DNA from: Flagellimonas chongwuensis
Lineage (GTDB): Bacteria; Bacteroidota; Bacteroidia; Flavobacteriales; Flavobacteriaceae
DNA: 64,000 bases
Direction: 5' to 3'
Assembly: GCF_013376415.1 (NCBI RefSeq)
Contig: NZ_WYET01000001.1
Span: forward strand, 744,001-808,000
Each line of letters begins with the position of its first letter. The stretch's first letter is position 1. Position numbers and translations under genes: made by a program. A model generated the notes under the pieces. It had not been told where the DNA came from. It saw only the letters and a program-made list of their open reading frames with translations, and did no database searches. Positions 1 to 8,085 of this stretch are shown here, piece after piece.

Positions 1-815
1 GAAAAGAGGTGACAGCCAACTCCATTCACTTGGCAAGTAAGAGGAGCAATAAACCTTTTGTGGCCGTGGATTGTGGGGCCATACCAAAAGAAATAGCCAC
101 AAGCGAGTTTTTTGGTCACCTTAAAGGTAGTTTTACAGGAGCTATAGATGATAAAAAAGGTCATTTTGAAGCTGCCAATGGCGGAACACTCTTTTTGGAC
201 GAGGTAGGGAATCTTTCATATGAACACCAGGTACAATTGCTCAGGGCCATTCAAGAACGTAAGATAAAACGTGTGGGTAGCACCCAAGAAATCCAAGTGG
301 ATATTCGAATTATAGCCGCCACAAACGAAAATCTTCTTGAAGCTGTCGAAGAAGGCGATTTTAGGGAAGATTTGTACCACCGACTCAATGAATTTTCCAT
401 AGAAGTACCATCTTTAAGGGATAGGCGGGAAGATATTCTCCTGTTTGCAGATTATTTTTTGGCCAGGGCCAATACCGAATTGGACAAAAATGTGCTTGAA
501 TTTTCCGAGGAAACCAAAAATATTCTGCAGAAGTACGATTGGCCCGGGAATTTAAGGGAAATGAAAAATGTGATCAAAAGGGCAGTTCTTTTCTCTCCAA
601 CGGAAACCATGTTCCCCAATGCATTGGCAGATGAGGTGGTCGATGGCGCCAATAAAGAGCATGAAGTCAATTTCTCTAAATCCGATTTTGAACGAGAAAG
701 GATTTTGAGCGCATTAAAGCAAACCAACTTTAACAAGAGCAAGGCAGCAAAACTGTTGCAGGTTACCCGAAAGACACTTTACAACAAAATCAATCAATAT
801 CAATTGGATGTTTAG
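1..815 (+). CDS. sigma-54-dependent response regulator, NtrC type (5' end outside window)
   Basis: Transcription activator that remodels sigma-54 RNA polymerase by ATP hydrolysis. The reading frame is open from base 3, where the codons read Lys-Glu, as expected for the end of the Walker A motif (GxxGxGKE), so the receiver domain and most of the P-loop lie before the window. Visible in order: the sigma-54 contact loop as GSFTGA (family consensus GAFTGA), Walker B as TLFLDEVGN, the AAA+ lid, and a C-terminal Fis-type helix-turn-helix ending in TLYNKINQYQLDV. The stop overlaps the 3' end of the convergent hybrid kinase by 26 bp; the two are probably cognate partners (inference from position). 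GTG at 9 is not a start. Confidence 0.93.
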   Translation, partial: KEVTANSIHLASKRSNKPFVAVDCGAIPKEIATSEFFGHLKGSFTGAIDDKKGHFEAANGGTLFLDEVGNLSYEHQVQLLRAIQERKIKRVGSTQEIQVDIRIIAATNENLLEAVEEGDFREDLYHRLNEFSIEVPSLRDRREDILLFADYFLARANTELDKNVLEFSEETKNILQKYDWPGNLREMKNVIKRAVLFSPTETMFPNALADEVVDGANKEHEVNFSKSDFERERILSALKQTNFNKSKAAKLLQVTRKTLYNKINQYQLDV

Positions 816-3228
816 CCAGATACGCTTGGATTTCAACGTCAAGATTGTTCAGGACTGTTTGAAGTTCTGTTAAAATTTCAAATACCTTTTCTCCTGTTGC
901 ATCATCGGAAAGATGTTCCAAAACCTCTAATAATTGGATGGCATCATGTACTTCCAATTGTCTGAACATAGGCAACATTTTGTGGGATATGGCCTTAATG
1001 TCGGTATAATCCTGATTGCCAATAGCGGAAAACATGAGCTCCATGTTTTTGAGGGAATTGTCCAAAAAGACCTGCAAAACTTCTTTGACCGACTCAAAAC
1101 TATCCAGAAATGCGGAAATATTTCGAATGGTAAACAAGGGAGAAGCTGTGTCCGGGATTTCGCTTTTGGAACTCATATTATTGACGAACGATAAAGCTTT
1201 TAATAGGTCTGTTGCTGAGAAAGGTTTTTGCAGAACATCGGCAAAACCTGCATCCAAATATTCGGATTTATTTCCAATCTGTTGACCGGTCATGGCTATC
1301 ACAGGTCTTGAATAACCTGTATTATTCACCTTTTCCAATACGGAAAAGCCATCGATAGAAGGCATTTGAATATCCGTAATAACCGCATCGAACCGATGGA
1401 TTTCGGAAATGTGAAAATCATCAAAGTTTGTATAAGTTGCGGTTTTTACCTGGTTGAGTTTGCAGACTTCTGATATAAGACTCAACATATTTTCGTCATC
1501 ATCGATTACCAAAATGGATAAATCATCAGGTTTTACAATTGGAGTTTCGAAATTGTCCTCTTTGATTTCGATATTGGTAAACTCAACAGGAATCTCAACT
1601 GTAAAGGTACTCCCCTTGTTCACTTCGCTGCTCAAGCTTAAAGTGCCATCCAATAATTCGGTAAGTTTTTTGGAAATGGTCAGGCCAAGGCCATACCCAA
1701 TTTGTTTTTTCTCTGTGGATTCCCCTGCTTGGATAAACTCTTGGAAAATGGCTTCTTGCTTTTCTACAGGTATTCCAATTCCTGTATCCTCAACCTCGAT
1801 TTTTGCCCATTTGGATTTACTTTTTTCAACCACAGTTGCGGTAACCTTTACATATCCTTCATCGGTAAATTTAAAGGCATTGCCAATCAGGTTGGATAAT
1901 ATTTGTCGTATTCTAAATGGATCGTTTATGATGGGTGTTTTTAAATCCTCGGAGACTTTCAATTGTAACGACACTCCTTTTTTGGATTGCATCTCCTCAA
2001 AATCTGTTGCCGTGTCCGCTATTAACTGTGACAGCAAAAAAGGAACTTTGTCCAATTGAATTTTGCCAGCCTCTAATTTTGAAAAATCCAAAAGGTCGTT
2101 CACCAGTTTTTCTACATAATCGGAAGAAGATTGAATCTTTTTTAAGTAATTCGATTGTTCGGAATTTAGTCCGCTTTGCCCTATCAAATCGGAATAACCG
2201 CTAATGGTATTCAAAGGGGTGCGCAGATCGTGGCTTACGGTCGATATAAGCTGCTCCCTACTTTTTAAAAGCGATTCCGAATATTTTTTGGCCCTTTCGA
2301 GACGTTCCCGATATTCTTGGACTTTCCAATAATCTTTGGAAATCATAAAAGTGAATACAACTACGATAATCAACCCTAAGATCACCGCTCCACCGGCCAA
2401 ACGTGTGCTTTTTTTCAGTGCTTCTTCTTGCTGAAGAGCATCTAGATATGTGTTCTGGGCCATTTCTCGTTCAAAATCCGATAAAATCCCCCTCATTTTT
2501 TGGGAAAGCTCAAGGTCAGTGCGATATATTTCGAGTTCCTTTTGAAGTACAGTCCTCTCGGCAGTGGCAGTTTCTGTAATGGCTTTGTTTATGATGGATT
2601 TGGAAACCTCTAAAATGGAATCGATATTGTTGGCGTCCGCACCCCCATCTGAGTTCGGTATATTTTTATTAAGAATAGCCACAGATTTTCGTATGGACTC
2701 TTTTGCTTCTGGGGATAATTTGTCAAAGTTCGGAGCAAAGGTTTCGGGGGTAATTCTTCCCATACCCACTTCCATATCATGGAAAGCCTTTAAAACCGAA
2801 TCCAACGAAGTATTGTTTTCGTTCCGTACCTTAAGTTTTCGCAATTCAGCATTGTTGAACACTTTTTGGCTCAATAATTCTTGAACACTGTCCAATTCAG
2901 AACTTAGGGAACTGTAATCTGATTTTACCAACGGCTTTAGAGAATCGATGAAGGCCGTAATAGAGTCCACTTTTTGCGCATAGGATCTTAAATCCTCTGT
3001 TTTTTTGGTCTGGAGGGCCAATTTGGAGAGGTTTTCGGCATCGTAGAGTTGTGTGAGCAATATATTGGTCTTCAAGAGCTTTTCATTGCTGTCGTCCTGG
3101 TTTTTGGATGAGGCGTAGCTTTTGAATTCATTATAGATGAAAAATGCAGCCAGAGATGCAAGAAGACCCAGCGTAACATAGCTCATTACAATTTTTAGGG
3201 TAAACCTTTTTTTTGATTTTGGATGCAT
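790..3228 (-). CDS. hybrid sensor histidine kinase with receiver and Hpt-like domains
   Basis: Membrane phosphorelay kinase of 812 residues. TM helix at about 14-32, a helical periplasmic sensor region 33-275, TM2 at about 277-297, then HisKA with phospho-accepting His333 (STVSHDLRTPL), HATPase_c with N box around 440-452, G1 box DTGIGIP at 481-487 and G2 box GYGLGL at 511-516. A receiver domain follows at about 570-680 with Asp619 (VITDIQMP) and Lys668. The last 110 residues form a helical bundle with His749 in AISHKMLP, which fits an Hpt domain, although the usual Lys-Gly after the His is not conserved. Convergent and overlapping with a sigma-54 regulator, its likely output partner. Ligand unknown. 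Confidence 0.92.
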   Translation of the reverse strand: MHPKSKKRFTLKIVMSYVTLGLLASLAAFFIYNEFKSYASSKNQDDSNEKLLKTNILLTQLYDAENLSKLALQTKKTEDLRSYAQKVDSITAFIDSLKPLVKSDYSSLSSELDSVQELLSQKVFNNAELRKLKVRNENNTSLDSVLKAFHDMEVGMGRITPETFAPNFDKLSPEAKESIRKSVAILNKNIPNSDGGADANNIDSILEVSKSIINKAITETATAERTVLQKELEIYRTDLELSQKMRGILSDFEREMAQNTYLDALQQEEALKKSTRLAGGAVILGLIIVVVFTFMISKDYWKVQEYRERLERAKKYSESLLKSREQLISTVSHDLRTPLNTISGYSDLIGQSGLNSEQSNYLKKIQSSSDYVEKLVNDLLDFSKLEAGKIQLDKVPFLLSQLIADTATDFEEMQSKKGVSLQLKVSEDLKTPIINDPFRIRQILSNLIGNAFKFTDEGYVKVTATVVEKSKSKWAKIEVEDTGIGIPVEKQEAIFQEFIQAGESTEKKQIGYGLGLTISKKLTELLDGTLSLSSEVNKGSTFTVEIPVEFTNIEIKEDNFETPIVKPDDLSILVIDDDENMLSLISEVCKLNQVKTATYTNFDDFHISEIHRFDAVITDIQMPSIDGFSVLEKVNNTGYSRPVIAMTGQQIGNKSEYLDAGFADVLQKPFSATDLLKALSFVNNMSSKSEIPDTASPLFTIRNISAFLDSFESVKEVLQVFLDNSLKNMELMFSAIGNQDYTDIKAISHKMLPMFRQLEVHDAIQLLEVLEHLSDDATGEKVFEILTELQTVLNNLDVEIQAYLAKHPIDID

Positions 3229-3318
3229 ACTCTTATATACGCTTGCACTTGGGGTGCATGGTTGTTAGCAAAAGTTAAATTTTTAAGATGTTTTTTATGA
3301 AAATCAATACGGGCAGCT

Positions 3319-3326
3319 TACATTTG
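3319..3326 (+). promoter_or_regulatory. Bacteroidetes -7 promoter box TACATTTG
   Basis: Exact match to TAnnTTTG. Transcription would begin roughly at 3332-3334, right at the base of the TPP aptamer, which supports both calls. No clear TTG -33 element. Confidence 0.6.
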
Positions 3327-3332
3327 CGGCAT

Positions 3333-3487
3333 CTCAAAGGGGTGCTTTGGTTTAGTTGTAAGTGCTAAATGAAAAGTGATGAGTTGCAATCCGGCAACGT
3401 AAAACTTTTAACTCAAAACTTAGAACTATTGTAAGGCTGAGATTATACCCAATGAACCTGGGCGGGTAATGCTGCCAAGGGAATGCG
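3333..3487 (+). promoter_or_regulatory. TPP (THI-box) riboswitch
   Basis: The conserved aptamer pieces are all present in order: GGGGTGC at 3339-3345, CTGAGAT at 3437-3443 followed by ACCC at 3447-3450 (pairs with GGGT 3340-3343 as P2), AACCTG at 3455-3460, and the P4/P5 segment ending in AAGGGAA at about 3477-3483. The P3 arm between GGTGC and CTGAGAT is unusually long (about 85 nt) and contains a palindromic repeat (3361-3427). Downstream, ATGCG/CGCAT at 3483-3497 could compete with the closing helix. It precedes a TonB-dependent receptor, so it should lower receptor expression when thiamin pyrophosphate is plentiful. Confidence 0.9.
3361..3427 (+). repeat. palindromic repeat forming the riboswitch P3 arm
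   Basis: An imperfect inverted repeat: the arm at 3361-3384 matches the complement of 3404-3427 at about 15 of 24 positions, capped by a perfect GTTGC/GCAAC stem (3383-3387 with 3394-3398). Its right arm contains AACTCAAAACT, shared with an element inside leuS (23877-23940); the right arms match at about 20 of 24 positions by eye. It is probably a small dispersed repeat that was accommodated in the variable arm of the aptamer. Confidence 0.6.
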
Positions 3488-3511
3488 CTAGCCGCATCTT
3501 GGAATTTCTAT

Positions 3512-3582
3512 GTTTCTTTAGAAACAAAATCAATTTTTAACAAAGAATAATGACCCCTTTTATTCGTAACATTTTTACGAAT
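3512..3582 (+). promoter_or_regulatory. expression-platform hairpins, one covering the start codon
   Basis: Two perfect hairpins lie between the aptamer and the receptor: GTTTC-TTTA-GAAAC (3512-3525) and ATTCGTAA-CATTT-TTACGAAT (3562-3582). The second includes the first two bases of the ATG at 3581. Such a stem could hide the initiation site, a translational mode of riboswitch action; the function is inference. Confidence 0.45.
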
Positions 3583-5833
3583 GAAACTCTATTCAATTAT
3601 TCAAAAAGAAGCCCTTTCAGGCGGCTTATTGCGACCGTCAGAAAAAAGCAAAGGACATCGCACCAAAACGCTATTTGCAGGTATGGCCTTATTTGGCCTG
3701 GCACTTTCCTTAAGTGCGCAAGAGGAACCTATTGACAGCCTTGAGGGCACAAAGGTTGTCCTCGATGAAGTCCTTGTTCAGTCCATAAGGATTACCAAGG
3801 ATTTCCCCATTACTTTTTCTGATTTGGACAAGGTGGAACTGGCTCCTCGAAATCTCGGTCAGGACATCCCGATTCTCATGAATTTTATGCCAGCCGTTGT
3901 GACCACATCGGATGCTGGGGCGGGTATCGGTTACACCAGTATGCGGGTTCGTGGTAGCGATGCAACAAGAGTCAACGTTACAATTAACGGTATTCCGTAT
4001 AACGATGCAGAATCGCATGGTACTTTTTGGGTGAACATGCCCGATTTTGCTTCCTCTACCCAAAGTTTGCAATTGCAGCGTGGCGTGGGAACATCTACGA
4101 ATGGTGCAGGTGCCTTTGGGGCTAGCTTAAACATGCTTACCGATGCTTTTTCGGAGGAAGCATATGCCAAAATCTCATCATCAGTAGGAAGTTTTAATAC
4201 ACTGCGCAGCAACGTAAAGTTTAGCACGGGTTTAATGAACGACCATTTTGAATTTTCTGGACGTTTATCACGGGTAACTTCAGATGGTTACGTAGATCGG
4301 GCATCCTCTGAATTGGAAAGTTATTTTCTGCAAGGAACTTATAAAGATGATAATACCTTGATCAAGGCGTTGCTTTTTGGTGGACACGAAATTACCTATC
4401 AGGCGTGGAACGGTATAACCGCAGACCAGTTGGAAGATAACCGTACCTACAACTCGGCCGGGGAATATACCGATGATAACGGAAATACTCAATACTATGA
4501 AAATGAGGTCGACAATTATAAGCAAGACCATTTTCAATTGCACTGGTACGAGACTTGGAACTCCGCATGGAACACGCATTTGGCCGTTCACTATACAAGA
4601 GGCCGGGGCTTTTTTGAGCAATACAGGGAAGAAGACGATTTTGCTACTTATGGTCTGGAACCTTTCACAGTAAATGGAGAATTGGTAGAAACTACCGATT
4701 TGATTCGCCGCCGTTGGTTGGACAATGATTTTTATGGAACCGTATTTTCCGCTACCTACAAAAGTGAAAGCCTAGAACTAATTATGGGCGGGGGGTACAA
4801 TGAATACAAAGGAGACCACTTTGGCGAAATCATATGGGCAGAATATGCACGCAATAGTGAAATTCGTGATAGGTATTATGACGATAATTCCACCAAAACA
4901 GATATAAACTTTTACACAAAGGTTAATTATCAGCTTACGGACCAGTGGTCCTTGTTCGGAGATGTGCAATATCGTGGTGTTGGTTATCAGGCCAATGGCG
5001 AGGATACTGGTCTAGTGGACGATACATTCAATTTTTTTAACCCGAAAGCTGGAGTCACTTTCGATTTGAACCGAAACAATAACTTTTACTTTTCGTATGC
5101 GCGAGCCAATAGGGAGCCCAACCGTAACGATTACGAAAGCGGAAGCCCAAAACCTGAAAAACTCAACGATTTTGAGCTGGGCTGGAGATACGTTTCACCA
5201 AGTTTTCAGTTGAACACCAATGTGTACTATATGCGTTACAAAGATCAGTTGGTTTTGACTGGAGGTTTGAATGATGTAGGGGCCCCGTTGAGGTCCAACG
5301 TTGGTGATAGTTATCGTTTAGGATTGGAAATCGATGCCAACGTAACGCTCTCCAATTCCTTTAAATGGAGACCGAACATTGCTTTGAGCGATAACAGGAA
5401 CCTAGATTATTTCTTTGAGCGGGATGGAGAGCTTCAAGATTTGGGAAATACAAATATTGCCTTCTCCCCAAAATTGATTGCGGGCAACATTATCACCTAT
5501 CAGCCCAACACCAACTTTCAGGTTTCATTGCTTTCAAAGTTTGTAGGCAAACAATACATGGGCAATATAGATTCCGAAGGCTCGGCTTTGGATAGCTATA
5601 CCCAAACGGATTTCAATATTCAGTACACGATCAACATGAACTCTTTTATAAAGAGTATTGAACTTTCCGGTTTGGTGAACAATATTTTTGATGCCGATAT
5701 TGTCTCCAACGGATATTTCTACACGTTTGATGATGACTATTCCAATCCTGGAACCATTACCACAATTGAAGGTGCCGGTTACTATCCACAAGCAGGAATC
5801 AATTTTCTTGTGGGAGCGACCATCAACTTTTAA
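3581..5833 (+). CDS. TonB-dependent outer membrane receptor, probable thiamin (precursor) uptake
   Basis: Outer membrane beta-barrel transporter of 750 residues, energised by TonB. A signal peptide ends at LSLSAQ near residue 47; its charged n-region (KGHRTKT) is preceded by about 25 unusual residues, so a later start at 3683 is possible. The usual carboxypeptidase-like N-terminal domain is absent: a short TonB-box region leads straight into the plug (SMRVRGSDATRVNVTINGIP) and a 22-strand-type barrel ending in an aromatic strand (INFLVGATINF). Substrate assignment rests on the TPP riboswitch 100 bases upstream: thiamin-regulated TonB receptors are known in Bacteroidetes. The next gene begins inside the terminator of this one. 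Confidence 0.88.
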   Translation: MKLYSIIQKEALSGGLLRPSEKSKGHRTKTLFAGMALFGLALSLSAQEEPIDSLEGTKVVLDEVLVQSIRITKDFPITFSDLDKVELAPRNLGQDIPILMNFMPAVVTTSDAGAGIGYTSMRVRGSDATRVNVTINGIPYNDAESHGTFWVNMPDFASSTQSLQLQRGVGTSTNGAGAFGASLNMLTDAFSEEAYAKISSSVGSFNTLRSNVKFSTGLMNDHFEFSGRLSRVTSDGYVDRASSELESYFLQGTYKDDNTLIKALLFGGHEITYQAWNGITADQLEDNRTYNSAGEYTDDNGNTQYYENEVDNYKQDHFQLHWYETWNSAWNTHLAVHYTRGRGFFEQYREEDDFATYGLEPFTVNGELVETTDLIRRRWLDNDFYGTVFSATYKSESLELIMGGGYNEYKGDHFGEIIWAEYARNSEIRDRYYDDNSTKTDINFYTKVNYQLTDQWSLFGDVQYRGVGYQANGEDTGLVDDTFNFFNPKAGVTFDLNRNNNFYFSYARANREPNRNDYESGSPKPEKLNDFELGWRYVSPSFQLNTNVYYMRYKDQLVLTGGLNDVGAPLRSNVGDSYRLGLEIDANVTLSNSFKWRPNIALSDNRNLDYFFERDGELQDLGNTNIAFSPKLIAGNIITYQPNTNFQVSLLSKFVGKQYMGNIDSEGSALDSYTQTDFNIQYTINMNSFIKSIELSGLVNNIFDADIVSNGYFYTFDDDYSNPGTITTIEGAGYYPQAGINFLVGATINF

Positions 5834-5842
5834 GGTGTAAAA

Positions 5843-5895
5843 AGAACGGGATTCTGTAAATTTATCCATAATGACAGAATCCCGTTTTAATTTTT
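5843..5895 (+). terminator. intrinsic terminator overlapping the next start codon
   Basis: Perfect 12-bp stem ACGGGATTCTGT (5846-5857) / ACAGAATCCCGT (5874-5885), extended by A-T and G-T pairs to about 15 bp, followed by TTTTAATTTTT. The loop and right arm contain the start codon (5871) and first codons of the downstream oxidoreductase. Confidence 0.7.
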
Positions 5896-6872
5896 CAGAA
5901 GAAAAGCCCCTGCGCTGGGGCGTTATCGGTTGTGGTGCCGTAGCCGAAATAAAAAGCGTGCCAGCCTATAAGATTACACCCGGTTTTGAGGTTGCCATGG
6001 TAATGCGGCGCGATTCGGAAAAAGCCGAAGATTATGCCAAAAGGCACCGGATTCCTCATTGGACGACCGATGCTGATGAAGTAATCGGCAATCCAAATAT
6101 TGATGCAGTTTATATTGCTACACCTCCCGATACCCATAAATTTTACGCTTTAAAAGTAGTTGCAGCGGGGAAACCTTGTTGTATAGAAAAACCCATGGCC
6201 CCTACGTATGATGATAGTTTGGCCATTTATGAAGCTTTTCGGAAAGGGGATGTTCCTCTTTTTATAGCTTATTATCGCCGTTCTTTGCCCAGATTTTTGA
6301 AAGTCAAGCAATGGTTGGATGATGGTCTGATCGGTGAAGTCCGCCATATCCATTGGCAAAAGACTAAACCGCCCAGTGAACTGGATTTGAGTAAAAAATA
6401 CAACTGGCGTACCGATTTGGCTATCGCCAGAGGAGGGTATTTTGATGATTTGGCCAGCCATGGCCTGGATTTGTTCATCTTTCTGTTGGGTGATATTGTA
6501 GAGGTTAATGGAACAGCAACCAATCAACTAGGGCTATATACTGCTTTTGATGCAGTAGCGGCCCATTGGATGCATGATGGAGGGATAACGGGTACAGGTA
6601 ATTGGAACTTTGGCACCCATGATCGGACGGACAAGGTTGAAATATTAGGTTCCGAAGGCAGTATTCGTTTTGCCGTTCTGGATGAGGCTCCCATTGAACT
6701 GAACAATGCATCAGGACATCAAGCATTGGAAATTGTACACCCCCAACACATTCAAGAATTTCACGCAGAGAATATCAAACTTCACCTTCTTGAAAAGGCG
6801 ACACACCCATCAACGGGAAAAACGGGGCTACATACCAGTTGGGTTATGGAAAAAATTCTGGGAACACTTTAA
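5871..6872 (+). CDS. Gfo/Idh/MocA family oxidoreductase
   Basis: NAD(P)-dependent sugar or inositol-type dehydrogenase of 333 residues, cytoplasmic. Rossmann motif GVIGCG at 17-22, the family EKP motif at 106-108 (Lys107 is the usual catalytic lysine), and a C-terminal substrate domain with a YFDDLASHGLDL segment that carries the conserved Asp and His. Full length for the family. The ATG at 5871 lies in the loop of the preceding terminator hairpin, so translation may depend on its folding; no later Met keeps the Rossmann strand intact. Substrate cannot be told from sequence. Confidence 0.9.
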   Translation: MTESRFNFSEEKPLRWGVIGCGAVAEIKSVPAYKITPGFEVAMVMRRDSEKAEDYAKRHRIPHWTTDADEVIGNPNIDAVYIATPPDTHKFYALKVVAAGKPCCIEKPMAPTYDDSLAIYEAFRKGDVPLFIAYYRRSLPRFLKVKQWLDDGLIGEVRHIHWQKTKPPSELDLSKKYNWRTDLAIARGGYFDDLASHGLDLFIFLLGDIVEVNGTATNQLGLYTAFDAVAAHWMHDGGITGTGNWNFGTHDRTDKVEILGSEGSIRFAVLDEAPIELNNASGHQALEIVHPQHIQEFHAENIKLHLLEKATHPSTGKTGLHTSWVMEKILGTL

Positions 6873-6876
6873 GGTG

Positions 6877-7455
6877 CTACCAAAGTTGATGCACGTGTTT
6901 TTTGATGTACTTTTCGTAGATGTCGTTGACGGCAACTTTCTCTTTTTTTGTTAACGGAGGTAGTTTAGCAGCATTGATATTGCTGTTCAGGTGTTCAACT
7001 TTGGATGCTCCGGGAATAATGCAACCGACCTCGGGAAAATCCAATATCCAACGAAGTGCAATGGGAGCCAGGCTTTCTCTATCAGGAAATACCTTTTTAA
7101 GTTCATTTACGGCTTCCAGCCCAGTGTTTTTTAAGCTGTCCTCCACATATTTTCTAAGCACCTCCGGGGTATATCCTTCATTAATGTGCGGATTGATTTG
7201 TCTTCCACATTTTGTGGCCACAAAAACTTCTTCGGACCTTGATTTTACCACTCGGCCAACGGCTGCCTCACTTGCACCGGCTTCATAGACATCAGCGGTG
7301 TCTATAAAGTTTACACCGTCATCTATTGCTTCATTAATAATTTGTTCAGCTAAAGCATCATTGAATCCAGAGCCCCATTTTCCACCTACCTGCCAAGTAC
7401 CCAAGGAGATTTCAGAGACTTCTATTCCTGTTTTTCCTAGTTTTCTATACTTCAT
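6877..7455 (-). pseudogene. aldo/keto reductase with an internal in-frame deletion
   Basis: NADPH-dependent carbonyl reductase family, but only 192 residues where relatives have about 320. The N-terminal third is intact (TIM-barrel start, catalytic Asp52 and Tyr57 in DTADVY, Lys82 in VATKCG), and the C-terminal NADPH-binding end is intact (PIALRWILDF, CIIPGAS). At residues 111-114 the sequence jumps from the segment that normally continues into the LxQLHxPP strand to the TGLEAV segment that normally lies some 130 residues later. The catalytic His and barrel strands 4-7 are lost. The frame is kept, so it may still be translated, but reductase activity is very unlikely. Confidence 0.8.
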
Positions 7456-7464
7456 TCTTCAGGA

Positions 7465-7899
7465 CTAATTAGATATGATGACCACGTTTCCACTTTGGGT
7501 AGCCCTATAAAATAAGAGGTCATGGTATCGGTTTCCATCATCGGGCCTATCCAATAATTGTCCGGTAAACAAACTATAGGTATAACCTTCGCAGCTACAT
7601 ACAGCGTTCTGCCCGTCGATTGTCATGGTGGAACATTCATTGGGTACATGATTGGGACAACTGGCTTCCCAAGCCATAAAACTGGACCCTGTATTGATAA
7701 CAAAAGCGCCTCGAGTTCCCACTCCATTGTTACCCACGTAAACAGGATTTCCAATGTTTTGTAAATTATTGTATAAGGGCAGGTTAAGGTTCAACTCAAA
7801 ACGAAATCGTACTTCTTGCAAATATGGATTTCTATTGGAAGTGTCGGAGCTACAGGATAATACCAGTGCCAATAATACTATGGCCCAGAGGTGCTTCAT
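7465..7899 (-). CDS. Rieske-like lipoprotein lacking full cluster ligands
   Basis: Small lipoprotein of 144 residues; lipobox LVLSC with Cys16. The mature part looks like a Rieske fold: CPNH at 81-84, then CSCEGYTYSLFTG at 101-113, where a real Rieske protein has CxH and CPxHG. The second ligand His is replaced by Glu104 and the spacing of the first motif is off, so [2Fe-2S] binding is doubtful. Ten bases from the truncated reductase on the same strand. Role unknown; the Rieske relationship is by motif only. Confidence 0.65.
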   Translation of the reverse strand: MKHLWAIVLLALVLSCSSDTSNRNPYLQEVRFRFELNLNLPLYNNLQNIGNPVYVGNNGVGTRGAFVINTGSSFMAWEASCPNHVPNECSTMTIDGQNAVCSCEGYTYSLFTGQLLDRPDDGNRYHDLLFYRATQSGNVVIISN

Positions 7900-7948
7900 G
7901 TTCGATAGTTTCAGTACGTTACGGCAGCAAAGTTGAACAAAAATTCTC

Positions 7949-7956
7949 TATATTTG
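7949..7956 (+). promoter_or_regulatory. -7 promoter box TATATTTG
   Basis: Exact TAnnTTTG match 129 bases before greA; a transcript from here would enter a hairpin with a T run within a few bases (7961-8009). Confidence 0.55.
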
Positions 7957-7960
7957 CGTT

Positions 7961-8009
7961 AAATCCTCGCAAAAACCATGCAGGTCATGGGCATCGTTGA
8001 GGATTTTTT
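7961..8009 (+). ncRNA. structured greA leader: attenuator or small RNA candidate
   Basis: AAATCCTC (7961-7968) pairs perfectly with GAGGATTT (7999-8006) and is followed by six T. A nested hairpin CCATG/CATGG (7976-7980 with 7986-7990) lies inside. It starts about five bases after the predicted initiation site. It could terminate or attenuate transcription into greA or yield a ~50-nt RNA. Structure seen; function inferred. Confidence 0.4.
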
Positions 8010-8085
8010 GTATTTGTAGAGGAAGAGTACATTGGGGAAATTTTTTGATTTTCTTCAATGCCTCTTTGCATTAAAAATTAACGAT

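Noticed and set aside
1454..2059. 201-aa open frame on the plus strand inside the hybrid kinase gene
   Set aside because: It is antisense to conserved HisKA/ATPase/receiver codons, has no recognisable domain and no promoter; a shadow of codon bias.
3550..3735. Alternative frame starting at ATG 3550 after the riboswitch
   Set aside because: Overlaps the receptor gene in another frame and encodes no recognisable sequence; could at most be a leader peptide.
8032..8085. Earlier in-frame TTG start for greA
   Set aside because: Would add 18 residues before the conserved MSKVSYYTPEG start; 158 aa from 8086 is the normal GreA length.
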